From: JBCDBY01 sp039182715 | GTDB lineage: Bacteria > Planctomycetota > PLA2 | Direction of reading: 5' to 3' | Length of the DNA: 22,050 nucleotides | Assembly (NCBI GenBank): GCA_039182715.1 | Contig: JBCDBY010000034.1 | Coordinates: 1-22,050 of the forward strand | Part shown: positions 6,959-14,851 of the stretch, piece after piece | How positions within the stretch are numbered: position 1 is the first letter of the stretch | Layout: each line of letters begins with the position of its first letter | Position numbers and translations under genes: made by a program | The notes under the pieces: generated by a model | The model's input: the letters and a program-made list of their open reading frames with translations, nothing else | What the model was told of the DNA's origin: nothing | Databases searched by the model: none

Positions 6959-8139
6959 ACTCGCCGCCGCGCGGCGTCGATGACCGCGAAGGTGCGGGCC
7001 GAGTTCCGCTCCGGCGAGAACTCGGCGTGGAAACGGTCGTGGGCCGCCTTGGCCAGCCGTGCGCGCAGCTCGGCATCCGCGAGCAGCCTTCGCACGGCCG
7101 CGGCAAGCGCCGCCTCGTCCCCGGCCGGCACGAGCAGCGCGTGCTCGCCGTCGGTCAGGATCTCCTCGATCGGCCCGAGCCTCGGCGCGACGATCGCCCG
7201 CTTCATCGCCATGTACTCGAACAGCTTGACGGGGGAACCGAAGTCGTTGCTGTTCGGCATGACGGCGATGTCCATCGCTGCGACCCAGGCCGGCGCGTCG
7301 TCGTGGGGGACCTGGCCGGCGAAGTGCACGTTTGAACGGAGCGGCTCGGCTCCGGCGATGCGGTCGATGTCCGGGTGCCCGGCGGTGCCGCCGACGATCA
7401 GCAGCTTGAGGTTCGTGCCGTCATCGAGCAGCGTGCCGCAGGCCTGCAGAAGCGTGTCCACGCCGTGCCACGGCACCGCCTTGCCGAGGAATCCCACGAC
7501 GGGCAGGTCCCGCGCCCCGATCTCCTCGCGCGCTCGCGTGCCGTCGACGTCGGGATGGAATCGATCCGGGTGCGCGGTGTTGTGGATCACGTGGATGCGA
7601 TCGGCCGGCGCGCCGTTGGCCACGAGGATGCGCTTGAAGGCGTCGGTGATGACGATGAGCGCGTCGGCGCGCGCGAAGGTGCGGCGCTCGATGCGGGCCG
7701 CGATGCGGCGGAAGAGGATGGGGCGCACGCGCTCGACGTGCGCGGAGTCGTTCACCTCCAGCACGATCGGGACGCCGCGCTTGCGCATCAGCTTCGTGCC
7801 GGCCGACAGGAAGAGCGCGTAGCGTTCGTAGTAGAGATCGACCCGCTCGAGGTCTCTCATCGCTCCGCGCAGCGCGCGCGAGGCGAAGAGGTTGTAGGCC
7901 ATCTCCATCAGCTCGAAGACGAACTGCGGCGCGTGCTTCGCCAGCTTGCGCCACGGCGACGGCTTCGCGGGTGCCGCATCCGCGGTCGGCTCCGGCCGCT
8001 CGGGGTCGGCGCCCGGCGGGGAGACGATGCGGACGTGGTTGCCCTTCGCCTCCAGCTCGCGCACGACGTTCAGGATGTGGACCGCCTCCACGCCGCGGCC
8101 CTGCGTGCGGTGGTGGTAGATCACGTTCCAGCCGGACAT
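6955..8139 (-). CDS. GT4-type glycosyltransferase (GT-B fold)
   Basis: The 394-residue protein begins MSGWNVIYHHRTQGRG followed by VEAVHILNVVRELEAKGN, an N-terminal domain of the GT4 kind in which the glycine-rich loop and helix bind the acceptor. Residues 45-66 are a low-complexity Pro/Ala stretch. HVIHNTAHPDRF (183-194) marks the domain junction, FLGKAVPWHGVDTLL (217-231) opens the donor domain, and FGSPVKLFEYMAMKRAIVAPRLG (split over 300-322) carries the E-x7-E-like motif, with SPVKLFEYM replacing the commoner EG-P-LLE form. Donor sugar is unknown. It lies 8 bases downstream of asparagine synthase 1 in the same direction, so the two are probably cotranscribed. It ends convergently with the methyltransferase. 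Confidence 0.87.
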   Translation of the reverse strand: MSGWNVIYHHRTQGRGVEAVHILNVVRELEAKGNHVRIVSPPGADPERPEPTADAAPAKPSPWRKLAKHAPQFVFELMEMAYNLFASRALRGAMRDLERVDLYYERYALFLSAGTKLMRKRGVPIVLEVNDSAHVERVRPILFRRIAARIERRTFARADALIVITDAFKRILVANGAPADRIHVIHNTAHPDRFHPDVDGTRAREEIGARDLPVVGFLGKAVPWHGVDTLLQACGTLLDDGTNLKLLIVGGTAGHPDIDRIAGAEPLRSNVHFAGQVPHDDAPAWVAAMDIAVMPNSNDFGSPVKLFEYMAMKRAIVAPRLGPIEEILTDGEHALLVPAGDEAALAAAVRRLLADAELRARLAKAAHDRFHAEFSPERNSARTFAVIDAARRRV

Positions 8140-8147
8140 GCCCGATC

Positions 8148-10025
8148 TCAGCTCGCCGTGGCCGGCTGCAGGACCTGTCGCATCCAGGTTTCGAGCACGA
8201 GGATCGCCCAGAGCCGGATGCCGTGGTCACGGCGACCGGAAAGGTTCTCGTCGTGCATGCGGCGCACCGCGGCCGCGTCGAGGTAGTCGAGGGACCGGCC
8301 GCGATCCAGCACCTGGTCCTCGAAGAGCGGCCGGAGCGGGCCCGCGAACCAGGCGCCGAGCGGGACCGAGAATCCCGACTTCGGCCGCGTCAGCAGCGAC
8401 GGCGGCACGAGCTTCGTGATCACTTTGCGCAGCAGGAACTTGCGCGTGCCGTCGGGCGCGTACTTCAGCGCCAACGGCACGCGGGCGGCGAACTCGATCA
8501 TGTTGTGGTCGAGCAGCGGCGGCCGCGACTCGAGGCTGTGCGCCATCGTCATCCGGTCGATCTTCACCAGGATGTCCATCGGCAGGTAGCGCAGGATGTC
8601 GAGGTGCATGCGCTCCGTCATGTCGTCGGGTGCGCCCGATCGCTCCATGACCTCGCGCCAGTCGGTGAGCGGCTCCGCGATGCCGAGCGCGTCGGGATGG
8701 AACTCGGGGCGCAGGATGCGATTGCGCATCGGGCGCGGCAGCAGCGCCACGCTGTACAGGTAGCGTCCGCGCCGGTCCTCGGCGGCGTAGTCGATGAAAT
8801 AGCGGCCGGGCGCACGGTCCGGCAGCAGGTTGCCGATCGCGCGGCCGGCGCGCCGCGCGGCCATCGGAATGCGGTCGAGGTACTGGTCGCGCGACGCCCA
8901 GTGGTAGCGCTCGTAGCCGGCGAAGAGCTCGTCGCCGCCGTCACCGGAGAGCACCACCTTGACGTGCTGCGCCGCGAGCTCGGAGACGTACCAGGTCGGG
9001 AGCGCCGACGCGTCGGCGAACGGTTCGTCGAGGTGGAAGACCAGCTTGTCGAGGATCTCCGTCGCGTCCGGACGCACGATCATCTCGTGATGCTCGGTGC
9101 CCCACTTGTCGGCGACCTCGCGCGCGTAGGGGAGCTCGTTGAATTTCTGCTCGTCGAACCCGATCGAGAAGGTCGGGAAGCCGCGTGCGCCCTCCTGCGC
9201 CATGAGGGCAACGATGGCGCTCGAGTCGAGGCCGCCGGAGAGAAACGCTCCGACCGGCACGTCCGAGAGCAGGTGCGCGCGCACCGACTCCCGCAGCCGC
9301 TCCTCGAGCAGCTCCGCCGCCTCCTCGACGTCGTCGGTGATCGGCTCTTCGTCGTACGAGAGGCTCCAGTAGGCGCGTGTCTCGATCGCGTCGCCCTGCA
9401 GCCGCAGCACGTGGCCGGGCCGCAGCTGGCGGACGCCGCGCAGGAAGGAGCCGTCGCCGGCGGCGCTGCCGAACGTGAAGTATTCGCAAAGCGCGCGCGG
9501 CTCGATCGCGACGTTGCCGACCGGGCTCGCCGTCAGGCACTTCACCTCGGACCCGAAGGCGAAGCCGTCGGGCGCCTCGAGGTAGTAGAGCGGCTTGATG
9601 CCGATGCGATCGCGCGCCAGCCAGAGCTCCTGTTTGTCCGCATCCCAGATGGCGAGCCCGAACATGCCGCGCAGCCGCGACGCGAATTCCCAGCCACCCC
9701 AGTCCTCGTAGGCGTTCAGCGCCACCTCGGTATCCGCATGGGTGCGGAAGACGTGTCCGCGCGCCTCGAGCTCGCGGCGCAGCTCGGGGAAGTTGTAGAG
9801 CTCGCCGTTCAGGACGATGTGAATGCGGCCGGTCTCGTTGGCGATCGGCTGCCAGCCGCCCTCCAGGTCGATGATCGACAGGCGGCGCATGCCGATGCCG
9901 ACCGGCCCGTCCACGTGCACGCCCTCGCCATCCGGCCCGCGATGTACGATGGGGTCGCACATGGCGCGCACCTGCGCCTCGGTGGCGGCGCCCGAACGAA
10001 GATGGATCCCTGCTATCCCGCACAT
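8148..10025 (-). CDS. Asparagine synthase-type glutamine amidotransferase 1 (XrtA-locus AsnB paralogue)
   Basis: The 625-residue protein has an N-terminal class II glutaminase domain: catalytic Cys2 in MCGIAGI, HRGPDGEGVH from residue 28, MRRLSIIDL at 46-54 and NGELYNF at 73-79. The C-terminal ATP-dependent synthetase domain carries the PP-loop SGGLDSS at 253-259, LSGDGGDELFAGY at 349-361 and the DILVKIDRMTMAHSLESRPPLLDH region. All key residues are intact. Length and motifs fit the exosortase A-associated amidotransferases better than housekeeping AsnB (about 550). AsnB-like enzymes in polysaccharide loci can turn uronic acids into uronamides; that is the likely but unproven role here. The ATG at 10025 is fixed by the need for Cys2. 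It heads a two-gene unit with the downstream GT4 gene. The 106-base gap to the next divergent gene shows no clear promoter. Confidence 0.9.
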   Translation of the reverse strand: MCGIAGIHLRSGAATEAQVRAMCDPIVHRGPDGEGVHVDGPVGIGMRRLSIIDLEGGWQPIANETGRIHIVLNGELYNFPELRRELEARGHVFRTHADTEVALNAYEDWGGWEFASRLRGMFGLAIWDADKQELWLARDRIGIKPLYYLEAPDGFAFGSEVKCLTASPVGNVAIEPRALCEYFTFGSAAGDGSFLRGVRQLRPGHVLRLQGDAIETRAYWSLSYDEEPITDDVEEAAELLEERLRESVRAHLLSDVPVGAFLSGGLDSSAIVALMAQEGARGFPTFSIGFDEQKFNELPYAREVADKWGTEHHEMIVRPDATEILDKLVFHLDEPFADASALPTWYVSELAAQHVKVVLSGDGGDELFAGYERYHWASRDQYLDRIPMAARRAGRAIGNLLPDRAPGRYFIDYAAEDRRGRYLYSVALLPRPMRNRILRPEFHPDALGIAEPLTDWREVMERSGAPDDMTERMHLDILRYLPMDILVKIDRMTMAHSLESRPPLLDHNMIEFAARVPLALKYAPDGTRKFLLRKVITKLVPPSLLTRPKSGFSVPLGAWFAGPLRPLFEDQVLDRGRSLDYLDAAAVRRMHDENLSGRRDHGIRLWAILVLETWMRQVLQPATAS

Positions 10026-10131
10026 GTGTGAACGCGCCCTGACCTTCCGTTCAGTTTCTCGATTCGGTACGACGCTTGAATAGCTTCATCGGCCTCGACC
10101 CCGATTGCCTGTAGAACGTGAGCTGCTTGCC

Positions 10132-11301
10132 ATGGGAACGTCCAAGCCCCAAGTCCGCGTCCTGCACGTGATCACCTCGTTCGGCACCGGCGGGACCGAG
10201 CAGGGGATGATCAATCTCATCAATCGCATGCAGGGCGAGGGCATCAAGCACGAGCTGTGCCTGTTCGGGACGCAGGGCCTCGAGGAGTCGCTCGCGCGCG
10301 TCCAGGATCCCGATCTGCGGCACCGCTGCCTGCACAAGCGCTTCGGGAACGATCCGCGGGTCGCCCTCCGGCTTCGGCGTGTGCTGCGCAGCGGCGATTT
10401 CGACGTGGTCCACTCGCGGAACTGGCCTTCGTACCTCGAGACGGGCCTCGCCCTCTCCATGACCCGCTCGATTCCGGCCGTCCACAGCGAGCACGGAACG
10501 TCGTTTCTCGACGCCAGGCGGCGGACCATGGCCTACAACCTTTTCGCGGGACGCTGGCGTCGCTTCCTGTTCGTTTCGGAGCGGCTGCGGCGCGAATTCG
10601 AGTCGAAGACGAAGATCGACGCCGCGAAGATGAGGGTCATCTCCAACGGCGTCGACTTCGATCGCTTCCGCGAGGTGGCGGTCGACGACGAGCTGCGGCG
10701 CGCGTTCCCGGCCGACTGGTTCCACGTCGGCACCGCCGGGCGTTTCCACGAGGTGAAGAACCACCGCCTGCTGCTCGAGCTGGCGCGTCGCGCCAAGGCC
10801 GAGAACCGGAAGTGGCGCGTGCATTTCGCGGGCGACGGCGAGCTGCGCGGCGAGTACGAGGCGTTCGTGCGCGCCCACGGCCTGGAGGAACACGTTCACT
10901 TCCACGGGCTGCTGCGCCGCGTGGAGCAGTTCTACCCCTGCCTCGACCTCTTCGTGCTCAGCTCGTGGAGCGAGGGGCATCCGAACGCCTTGCTGGAGGC
11001 ACTCGCGTCCGGCGTCTCGTCGGTCTCCACGCCGGTGGGGGACGTGCCGGAGTTCATCCGCGACGGCGAGAACGGCCTGCTCGTCGACCAGCGCGACGCC
11101 GAGGGGCTGTTCACGCGCATCGACGCGCTGGAGCGGGATCGGGATGAACTCGCGCGGCTCGCCCGCACGGGACACGAGGATGCGCGCGCGCGCTACGACC
11201 TCTCCACGATGGTGCGCAACTACCTGGCGATGTATCGCGAGCTGGCGGGCGTCACGGTGCCTCCGCCGGAGCAACCGGAGCTGACCGCAAAGCCTCGCTG
11301 A
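10132..11301 (+). CDS. GT4-type glycosyltransferase, PEP-CTERM/exosortase-system sugar transferase type
   Basis: The 389-residue protein reads VRVLHVITSFGTGGTEQGMINLINRM at its N-terminus (split over residues 8-33), closely resembling the second sugar-transferase family associated with PEP-CTERM/EpsH loci. HSRNWPS at 94-100 and HSEHGTS at 118-124 are further family marks, SNGVD is at 171-175, GRFHEVKNH at 203-211 starts the donor-binding half, and SEGHPNALLEALASG at 280-294 is the E-x7-E nucleotide-sugar motif. It would act at the cytosolic face of the inner membrane. The ATG at 10132 is preferred; a TTG 27 bases upstream is in frame. No clear ribosome site is present. Its last 50 bases are antisense to the end of the deacetylase gene. 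Confidence 0.88.
   Translation: MGTSKPQVRVLHVITSFGTGGTEQGMINLINRMQGEGIKHELCLFGTQGLEESLARVQDPDLRHRCLHKRFGNDPRVALRLRRVLRSGDFDVVHSRNWPSYLETGLALSMTRSIPAVHSEHGTSFLDARRRTMAYNLFAGRWRRFLFVSERLRREFESKTKIDAAKMRVISNGVDFDRFREVAVDDELRRAFPADWFHVGTAGRFHEVKNHRLLLELARRAKAENRKWRVHFAGDGELRGEYEAFVRAHGLEEHVHFHGLLRRVEQFYPCLDLFVLSSWSEGHPNALLEALASGVSSVSTPVGDVPEFIRDGENGLLVDQRDAEGLFTRIDALERDRDELARLARTGHEDARARYDLSTMVRNYLAMYRELAGVTVPPPEQPELTAKPR
11252..11301. other. 50-base convergent overlap of two coding regions
   Basis: The plus-strand glycosyltransferase stops with TGA at 11299-11301 and the minus-strand deacetylase stops with TGA read from 11252-11254. Both C-terminal tails here (PPPEQPELTAKPR and SEALRSAPVAPAEAP) look like low-constraint extensions rather than domain cores. 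Confidence 0.9.
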
Positions 11302-12091
11302 TCGTGCTCCATTGGTAGCGCTCGAGCAGTCTCTCCAGCCGGCCCATCACGCGGTCGAGTCCGGTGTAGTGGCGCCAGCGGGTGAGTCGTCCGACCGGCA
11401 TGCGCGGCTGGTCCGGATCGACCTCCCACGGGTGCAGGTAAAGCACCGCCGGCTGTCCGGCGTCGTTGGCCTGCCGGATGCCGCGGTGCAGCACCCACTC
11501 GGGGAAGATGCGCAGGTACCCGCCGCCGCAGCAGGGCACGTTGACGCCCGCCACGCGCCAGGTGGTCATCGGGAACTCGACCAGCCCGTGCGTCTGCAGC
11601 GGGAAGCGCGGGTACGAAGGAATGCCGTAGCGGTCGTGTCGCACGGGGAAAATCGAGGAGTCGATCTCGATGCCATGCGCGGCCATCGACTCGAGCGCCC
11701 AGAGCGAGTCCTCCCGCACCGAAAAGGAGGGGGCGCGGTAGCTTCGGGGCCGCACGCCGCAGGCCGCTTCGACCGCGTCGAGACAGCGCTGCAGGTCGGC
11801 CTCGAACGCCTCGCGCGAAAGCGAGTAGACCAGCCGGTGCTCGAAGCTGTGGGCGCCGATCTCATGGCCCCGCTCGGCCACCTCCCGGACCAGATCCGGC
11901 TTGCGATCCGCCACCCAGCCGAGCACGAAGAAGGTCGCCTTCACCTCGAAACGGTCCAGCAGGTCGAGCAGGCGGCGGGTGCTGGCCTCCACGCGGGACT
12001 CCTGACGGTCCCAGTCGGCACGATCGAGGATGTCGTCGAACGCGGAAACGTGGAAGTAGTCCTCCAGGTCGATCGTGAAGGCGTTGGGCAT
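11252..12091 (-). CDS. Polysaccharide deacetylase of the XrtA/PEP-CTERM locus family (NodB fold plus DUF3473-like tail)
   Basis: The 279-residue protein starts MPNAFTIDLEDYFHVSAF, the hallmark N-terminus of the PEP-CTERM-locus deacetylases. NodB-fold motifs are the catalytic acids in TIDLED (6-11), KATFFVLGWVA at 51-61, the metal-binding HSFEH with His81 and His85, YRAPSFS at 118-124 (motif 3), and LHPWEVDPDQPR at 219-230 (motif 5 histidine and the family-specific tail). It would remove N- or O-acetyl groups from the polymer or its precursor. There is no clear signal peptide, so a cytosolic or non-classical location is likely, as usual in this family. The ATG at 12091 matches the family start; an ATG at 12112 is also in frame. 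It is divergent from asparagine synthase 2 across 65 bases with no recognisable promoter. Confidence 0.9.
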   Translation of the reverse strand: MPNAFTIDLEDYFHVSAFDDILDRADWDRQESRVEASTRRLLDLLDRFEVKATFFVLGWVADRKPDLVREVAERGHEIGAHSFEHRLVYSLSREAFEADLQRCLDAVEAACGVRPRSYRAPSFSVREDSLWALESMAAHGIEIDSSIFPVRHDRYGIPSYPRFPLQTHGLVEFPMTTWRVAGVNVPCCGGGYLRIFPEWVLHRGIRQANDAGQPAVLYLHPWEVDPDQPRMPVGRLTRWRHYTGLDRVMGRLERLLERYQWSTISEALRSAPVAPAEAP

Positions 12092-12150
12092 GGTGCGACC
12101 GGTCGAGATCATACGGGCTCACGGCTACCGGCCCGACGGCCGATGCTCTG

Positions 12151-12156
12151 AAGAGG
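12151..12156 (+). promoter_or_regulatory. AAGAGG abutting the start codon of asparagine synthase 2
   Basis: A purine-rich Shine-Dalgarno-like hexamer sits with zero spacing before the ATG at 12157, too close for normal use. The start itself is certain because the catalytic cysteine must be residue 2, so the gene either uses a poor site or is translated without one. Confidence 0.3.
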
Positions 12157-14022
12157 ATGTGCGGTTTTTGCGGGTTCGTCGGTCTGTCGGGTGGGACGCT
12201 CCCGGAGGCCTCCGTGCTCGATGCGATGACCGACTCGATGCGGCACCGCGGCCCGGACGGGCGCGGCACGCTCGTGCACGGCCGCGTCGGGCTCGGGCAC
12301 CGGCGGCTTTCGATTATCGACCTCGATGCGGGCGCGCAGCCGATGGTGACCCCGGACGAGTCGGTCGCCGTCTCCTACAACGGCGAGATCTACAACTTCG
12401 CCGCGTTGCGCGAGGAGTTGATCGCGGCCGGCCGGACCTTCCGGACGCGCTGCGACACCGAAGTGCTGCTGCACGGTTATCTCGCGTGGGGCGAGGGGCT
12501 GTTCGACCGCATCGACGGCATGTTCGCCTTCGCGCTGCATGACCGCGCGCACGATCGCATCTACCTGGTTCGTGACCGCCTCGGTATCAAGCCGCTCTAC
12601 TACGCCGAGGCGGGCGGGCTGCTGGTCTTCGGATCGGAGATCCAGCCGCTGCGGGAGAGCGGCGTGCTCAAGCGCGAGCCCGCGCTCGACCAGGTCGGTG
12701 CGTTCCTGGAACTCGGCTACGTGCCGGGCGGGCAGTCGATGTTCGCCGGCGTGGAGCGATTGCTGCCCGGGCACTTCCTGCGCATCGACGGCGACACGGC
12801 GCGGGCCGAGCGGTACTGGGACGTCGCGTCGCTCCCCGAGCGTGAGCTCGACTACGAGTCCGCCAAGCGCGAGTTTCGCGAGCTGTTCGCCCGATCGGTC
12901 GAAAGCCACCTGATGAGCGACGTGCCGCTGGGCGCGTTTCTGAGCGGCGGCGTGGATTCCACCGCGGTCGTGGCCTTCATCCGGCGCGAGCTGGGTGTGC
13001 CGCTCGCCACGTTCTCCGTTGGCTATCGCGACGACCCGGCCAGCTCCGAACTGGGCCACGCCGGTCGCATCGCGAAGCACTTCGGCACCGAGCACCACGA
13101 GTTCATCCTCGACCACGAGGAGTTCTTCGACGGGATCGACCTCCTGCTGGAGCACGGCGAGGAGCCGATCGTGGAGAGCGCGGCGGTCGCCCTGCTGGGG
13201 CTGTCCCGCTTCAGCGCGAAACATGCGACCGTCTTCCTCTCCGGCGAGGGGTCCGACGAGGTGTTCGCCGGCTACGACCTCTACGCGCGTTCGCTCAAGC
13301 TCGCGTCGATGCGACGCTGGCTGCCGTTCCTCCGTTCGCGGGCGCTGCGCCGCGGCCTCGGCGGCTTCCTGCCGACGGAGAAGCTGCGCAAGTACCTCGA
13401 CTGGGTGGGGGAGCCGATGGAGCAGCGTTGGCGCACCATCCCGACCGACGTCTCGGAGTCGATTCGCCGCGATCTGCTGCGCCCCGCATTCGCGGAGCGC
13501 CACGGCGGGCTGACTTCGCGGGTCTTCGACGAGCACTTCCGGGAGATCGCCGCGCGCGACCCGCTGGCGCGCATGCAGTACGTCGATCTCAAGACCTGGC
13601 TGGTCGACGACCTGCTCATCAAGGCCGATCGCATGACGATGGCCGCCTCGATCGAGCTGCGCGTGCCGTTCCTCGACCGCTCGCTCGTCGAGTTCGGCCT
13701 CACGCTGCCGGCGGACACCAAGCTGCGCGACGGCATCGGCAAGGCGCTGGTGAAGGAGGTCGTGACCGAGTACGCGCCGCGCGACCTCATGTACCGGCCC
13801 AAGCAGGGCTTCCCGACGCCGATTGCCACCTGGCTGCGGGGCGACCTCTACGAGCGCGCCCGCGACATCCTCGTCGATCCGCGCACGGTCGCGCGCGGCT
13901 ACGTCCGGCAGGACTACGTCGAGCGATGCCTGGCGCGTCACCGGAGCGGGAAGGAAGACCTGAGCCGTCGACTGTTCACGCTGCTCGTGCTCGAGTTGTG
14001 GCACCGAAAGTATGTCGACTGA
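12157..14022 (+). CDS. Asparagine synthase-type glutamine amidotransferase 2
   Basis: The 621-residue protein begins MCGFCGFVGL with catalytic Cys2. The glutaminase domain shows MRHRGPDGRGT from residue 28, HRRLSIIDL at 48-56 and NGEIYNF at 75-81. The synthetase domain has the PP-loop SGGVDST at 253-259, LSGEGSDEVFAGYD (the wording of classical AsnB, unlike the GDGGDELF of paralogue 1), and LLIKADRMTMAASIELRVPFLDR. All catalytic motifs are intact. The three paralogues in the window differ strongly in the region between these motifs, so they are old duplicates or separate acquisitions, not recent copies. Amidation of a polymer uronic acid or a related carboxylate is inferred. Its last 11 bases overlap the next gene, which starts inside it, so the two products are probably coupled. 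Confidence 0.9.
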   Translation: MCGFCGFVGLSGGTLPEASVLDAMTDSMRHRGPDGRGTLVHGRVGLGHRRLSIIDLDAGAQPMVTPDESVAVSYNGEIYNFAALREELIAAGRTFRTRCDTEVLLHGYLAWGEGLFDRIDGMFAFALHDRAHDRIYLVRDRLGIKPLYYAEAGGLLVFGSEIQPLRESGVLKREPALDQVGAFLELGYVPGGQSMFAGVERLLPGHFLRIDGDTARAERYWDVASLPERELDYESAKREFRELFARSVESHLMSDVPLGAFLSGGVDSTAVVAFIRRELGVPLATFSVGYRDDPASSELGHAGRIAKHFGTEHHEFILDHEEFFDGIDLLLEHGEEPIVESAAVALLGLSRFSAKHATVFLSGEGSDEVFAGYDLYARSLKLASMRRWLPFLRSRALRRGLGGFLPTEKLRKYLDWVGEPMEQRWRTIPTDVSESIRRDLLRPAFAERHGGLTSRVFDEHFREIAARDPLARMQYVDLKTWLVDDLLIKADRMTMAASIELRVPFLDRSLVEFGLTLPADTKLRDGIGKALVKEVVTEYAPRDLMYRPKQGFPTPIATWLRGDLYERARDILVDPRTVARGYVRQDYVERCLARHRSGKEDLSRRLFTLLVLELWHRKYVD

Positions 14023-14851
14023 TCGCCCGGGCAAGCTCGAACTCCTGCTGCTCGCGTCGGCCACGGCGCTGTTGCTGCTGATCGGTTACGCGCTCTGGGA
14101 TCGGGCCTCGGAGCGAAGCGAGCTGCGCACCATCTTTGCCGATGCCGGCGGGACGCCCTCGGAGCGCATGCGCGCCGCGGTGAAAAAGATCGAGGCCGAC
14201 GTCGATCTGGCGCTGCCCGACGAGTACTTCCTGCTTCCCGTCTTCAGCCGGCTGCGTCCCACGGCGCTGCAGGTCTATCACGGCGGCGGGGACTGCGCCT
14301 ATCGCGCCCGGCTGCTCATCGTAGCGCTCGACGAGTTCGACGTGGAAGCATCCAAGATAGCGGTCTACACGGCGGAGGACGAGCCGATCCACGCCATCGC
14401 GCAGGTCGACACCGAGCGCGGCCGGTACATCGTCGACATGTATTTCAACGTCGTGCATGAAGACGAGCGCGGCGACCCGATCCCGCTCTCCGATCTCGCC
14501 GATCCGGCGACGCTGCGTGCGTCGGTGCAGCGCGCGGTGGACGGGGGCAACGAGCTGGCCCGGAAGTACCCGTTCGAGAAGTACGCGCTCGGAAACACGC
14601 GGACGATCAACTGGGACGAAAGCTGGCCCTTCCGTGCCGTCTACTGGCTTGGTTCGCGCGTGGTCGGCGAGGAGACGATGCGGTCGCTGCCGCGTCCCCG
14701 CGCCGCGGAGGAGCCTCAGGTCATGGTCGCGTACGCGGCCGGCGGCATGCTGGCCACCTGCCTGCTGTTCGCGTTCTGGTTGCGTCGTCGCCGCCTACGG
14801 CGCGTCGAGCGTCGATCGGGCCCAGATCTCGAAGAAGATCAGGGCGGTTAG
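14012..14851 (+). CDS. Membrane-anchored transglutaminase-like protein (putative Cys-His-Asp triad)
   Basis: The 279-residue protein has a transmembrane segment at about 9-28, a roughly 205-residue soluble domain, a second transmembrane segment at about 236-257, and a basic cytosolic tail (RRRRLRR). In the soluble part GGGDCAYRARLL puts Cys95 at a helix start, EPIHAIAQV gives His127 and GRYIVDMYF gives Asp142. This order and spacing is that of the transglutaminase/papain-like fold. I do not recognise a named family. A periplasmic domain held by two membrane spans is the likely topology. The gene starts within the end of asparagine synthase 2 (11-base overlap), which points to a shared process. 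Possible roles are amide crosslinking, amide hydrolysis or peptide cleavage; none is proven. Its last 57 bases are antisense to asparagine synthase 3. Confidence 0.7.
   Translation: MSTDRPGKLELLLLASATALLLLIGYALWDRASERSELRTIFADAGGTPSERMRAAVKKIEADVDLALPDEYFLLPVFSRLRPTALQVYHGGGDCAYRARLLIVALDEFDVEASKIAVYTAEDEPIHAIAQVDTERGRYIVDMYFNVVHEDERGDPIPLSDLADPATLRASVQRAVDGGNELARKYPFEKYALGNTRTINWDESWPFRAVYWLGSRVVGEETMRSLPRPRAAEEPQVMVAYAAGGMLATCLLFAFWLRRRRLRRVERRSGPDLEEDQGG
14795..14851. other. 57-base convergent overlap of two coding regions
   Basis: The transglutaminase-like gene ends with TAG at 14849-14851, and asparagine synthase 3 ends with TAG read from 14795-14797. The overlap encodes the basic cytosolic tail of one protein and the C-terminal helix of the other. 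Confidence 0.9.

Noticed and set aside
7971..10031. A 686-codon open frame on the plus strand opposite asparagine synthase 1
   Set aside because: It has no recognisable motif and an Arg/Val/His-heavy composition, while the opposite strand encodes a complete amidotransferase with all catalytic motifs.
10054..10061. The octamer GTTTCTCG shared with 665-672 in another divergent gap
   Set aside because: The same octamer also occurs inside the methyltransferase coding region near 6196, and the neighbouring bases match poorly, so chance is likely.
12109..14064. A 651-codon open frame on the minus strand opposite asparagine synthase 2
   Set aside because: Same reasoning: an antisense shadow of a well-supported gene with biased composition.
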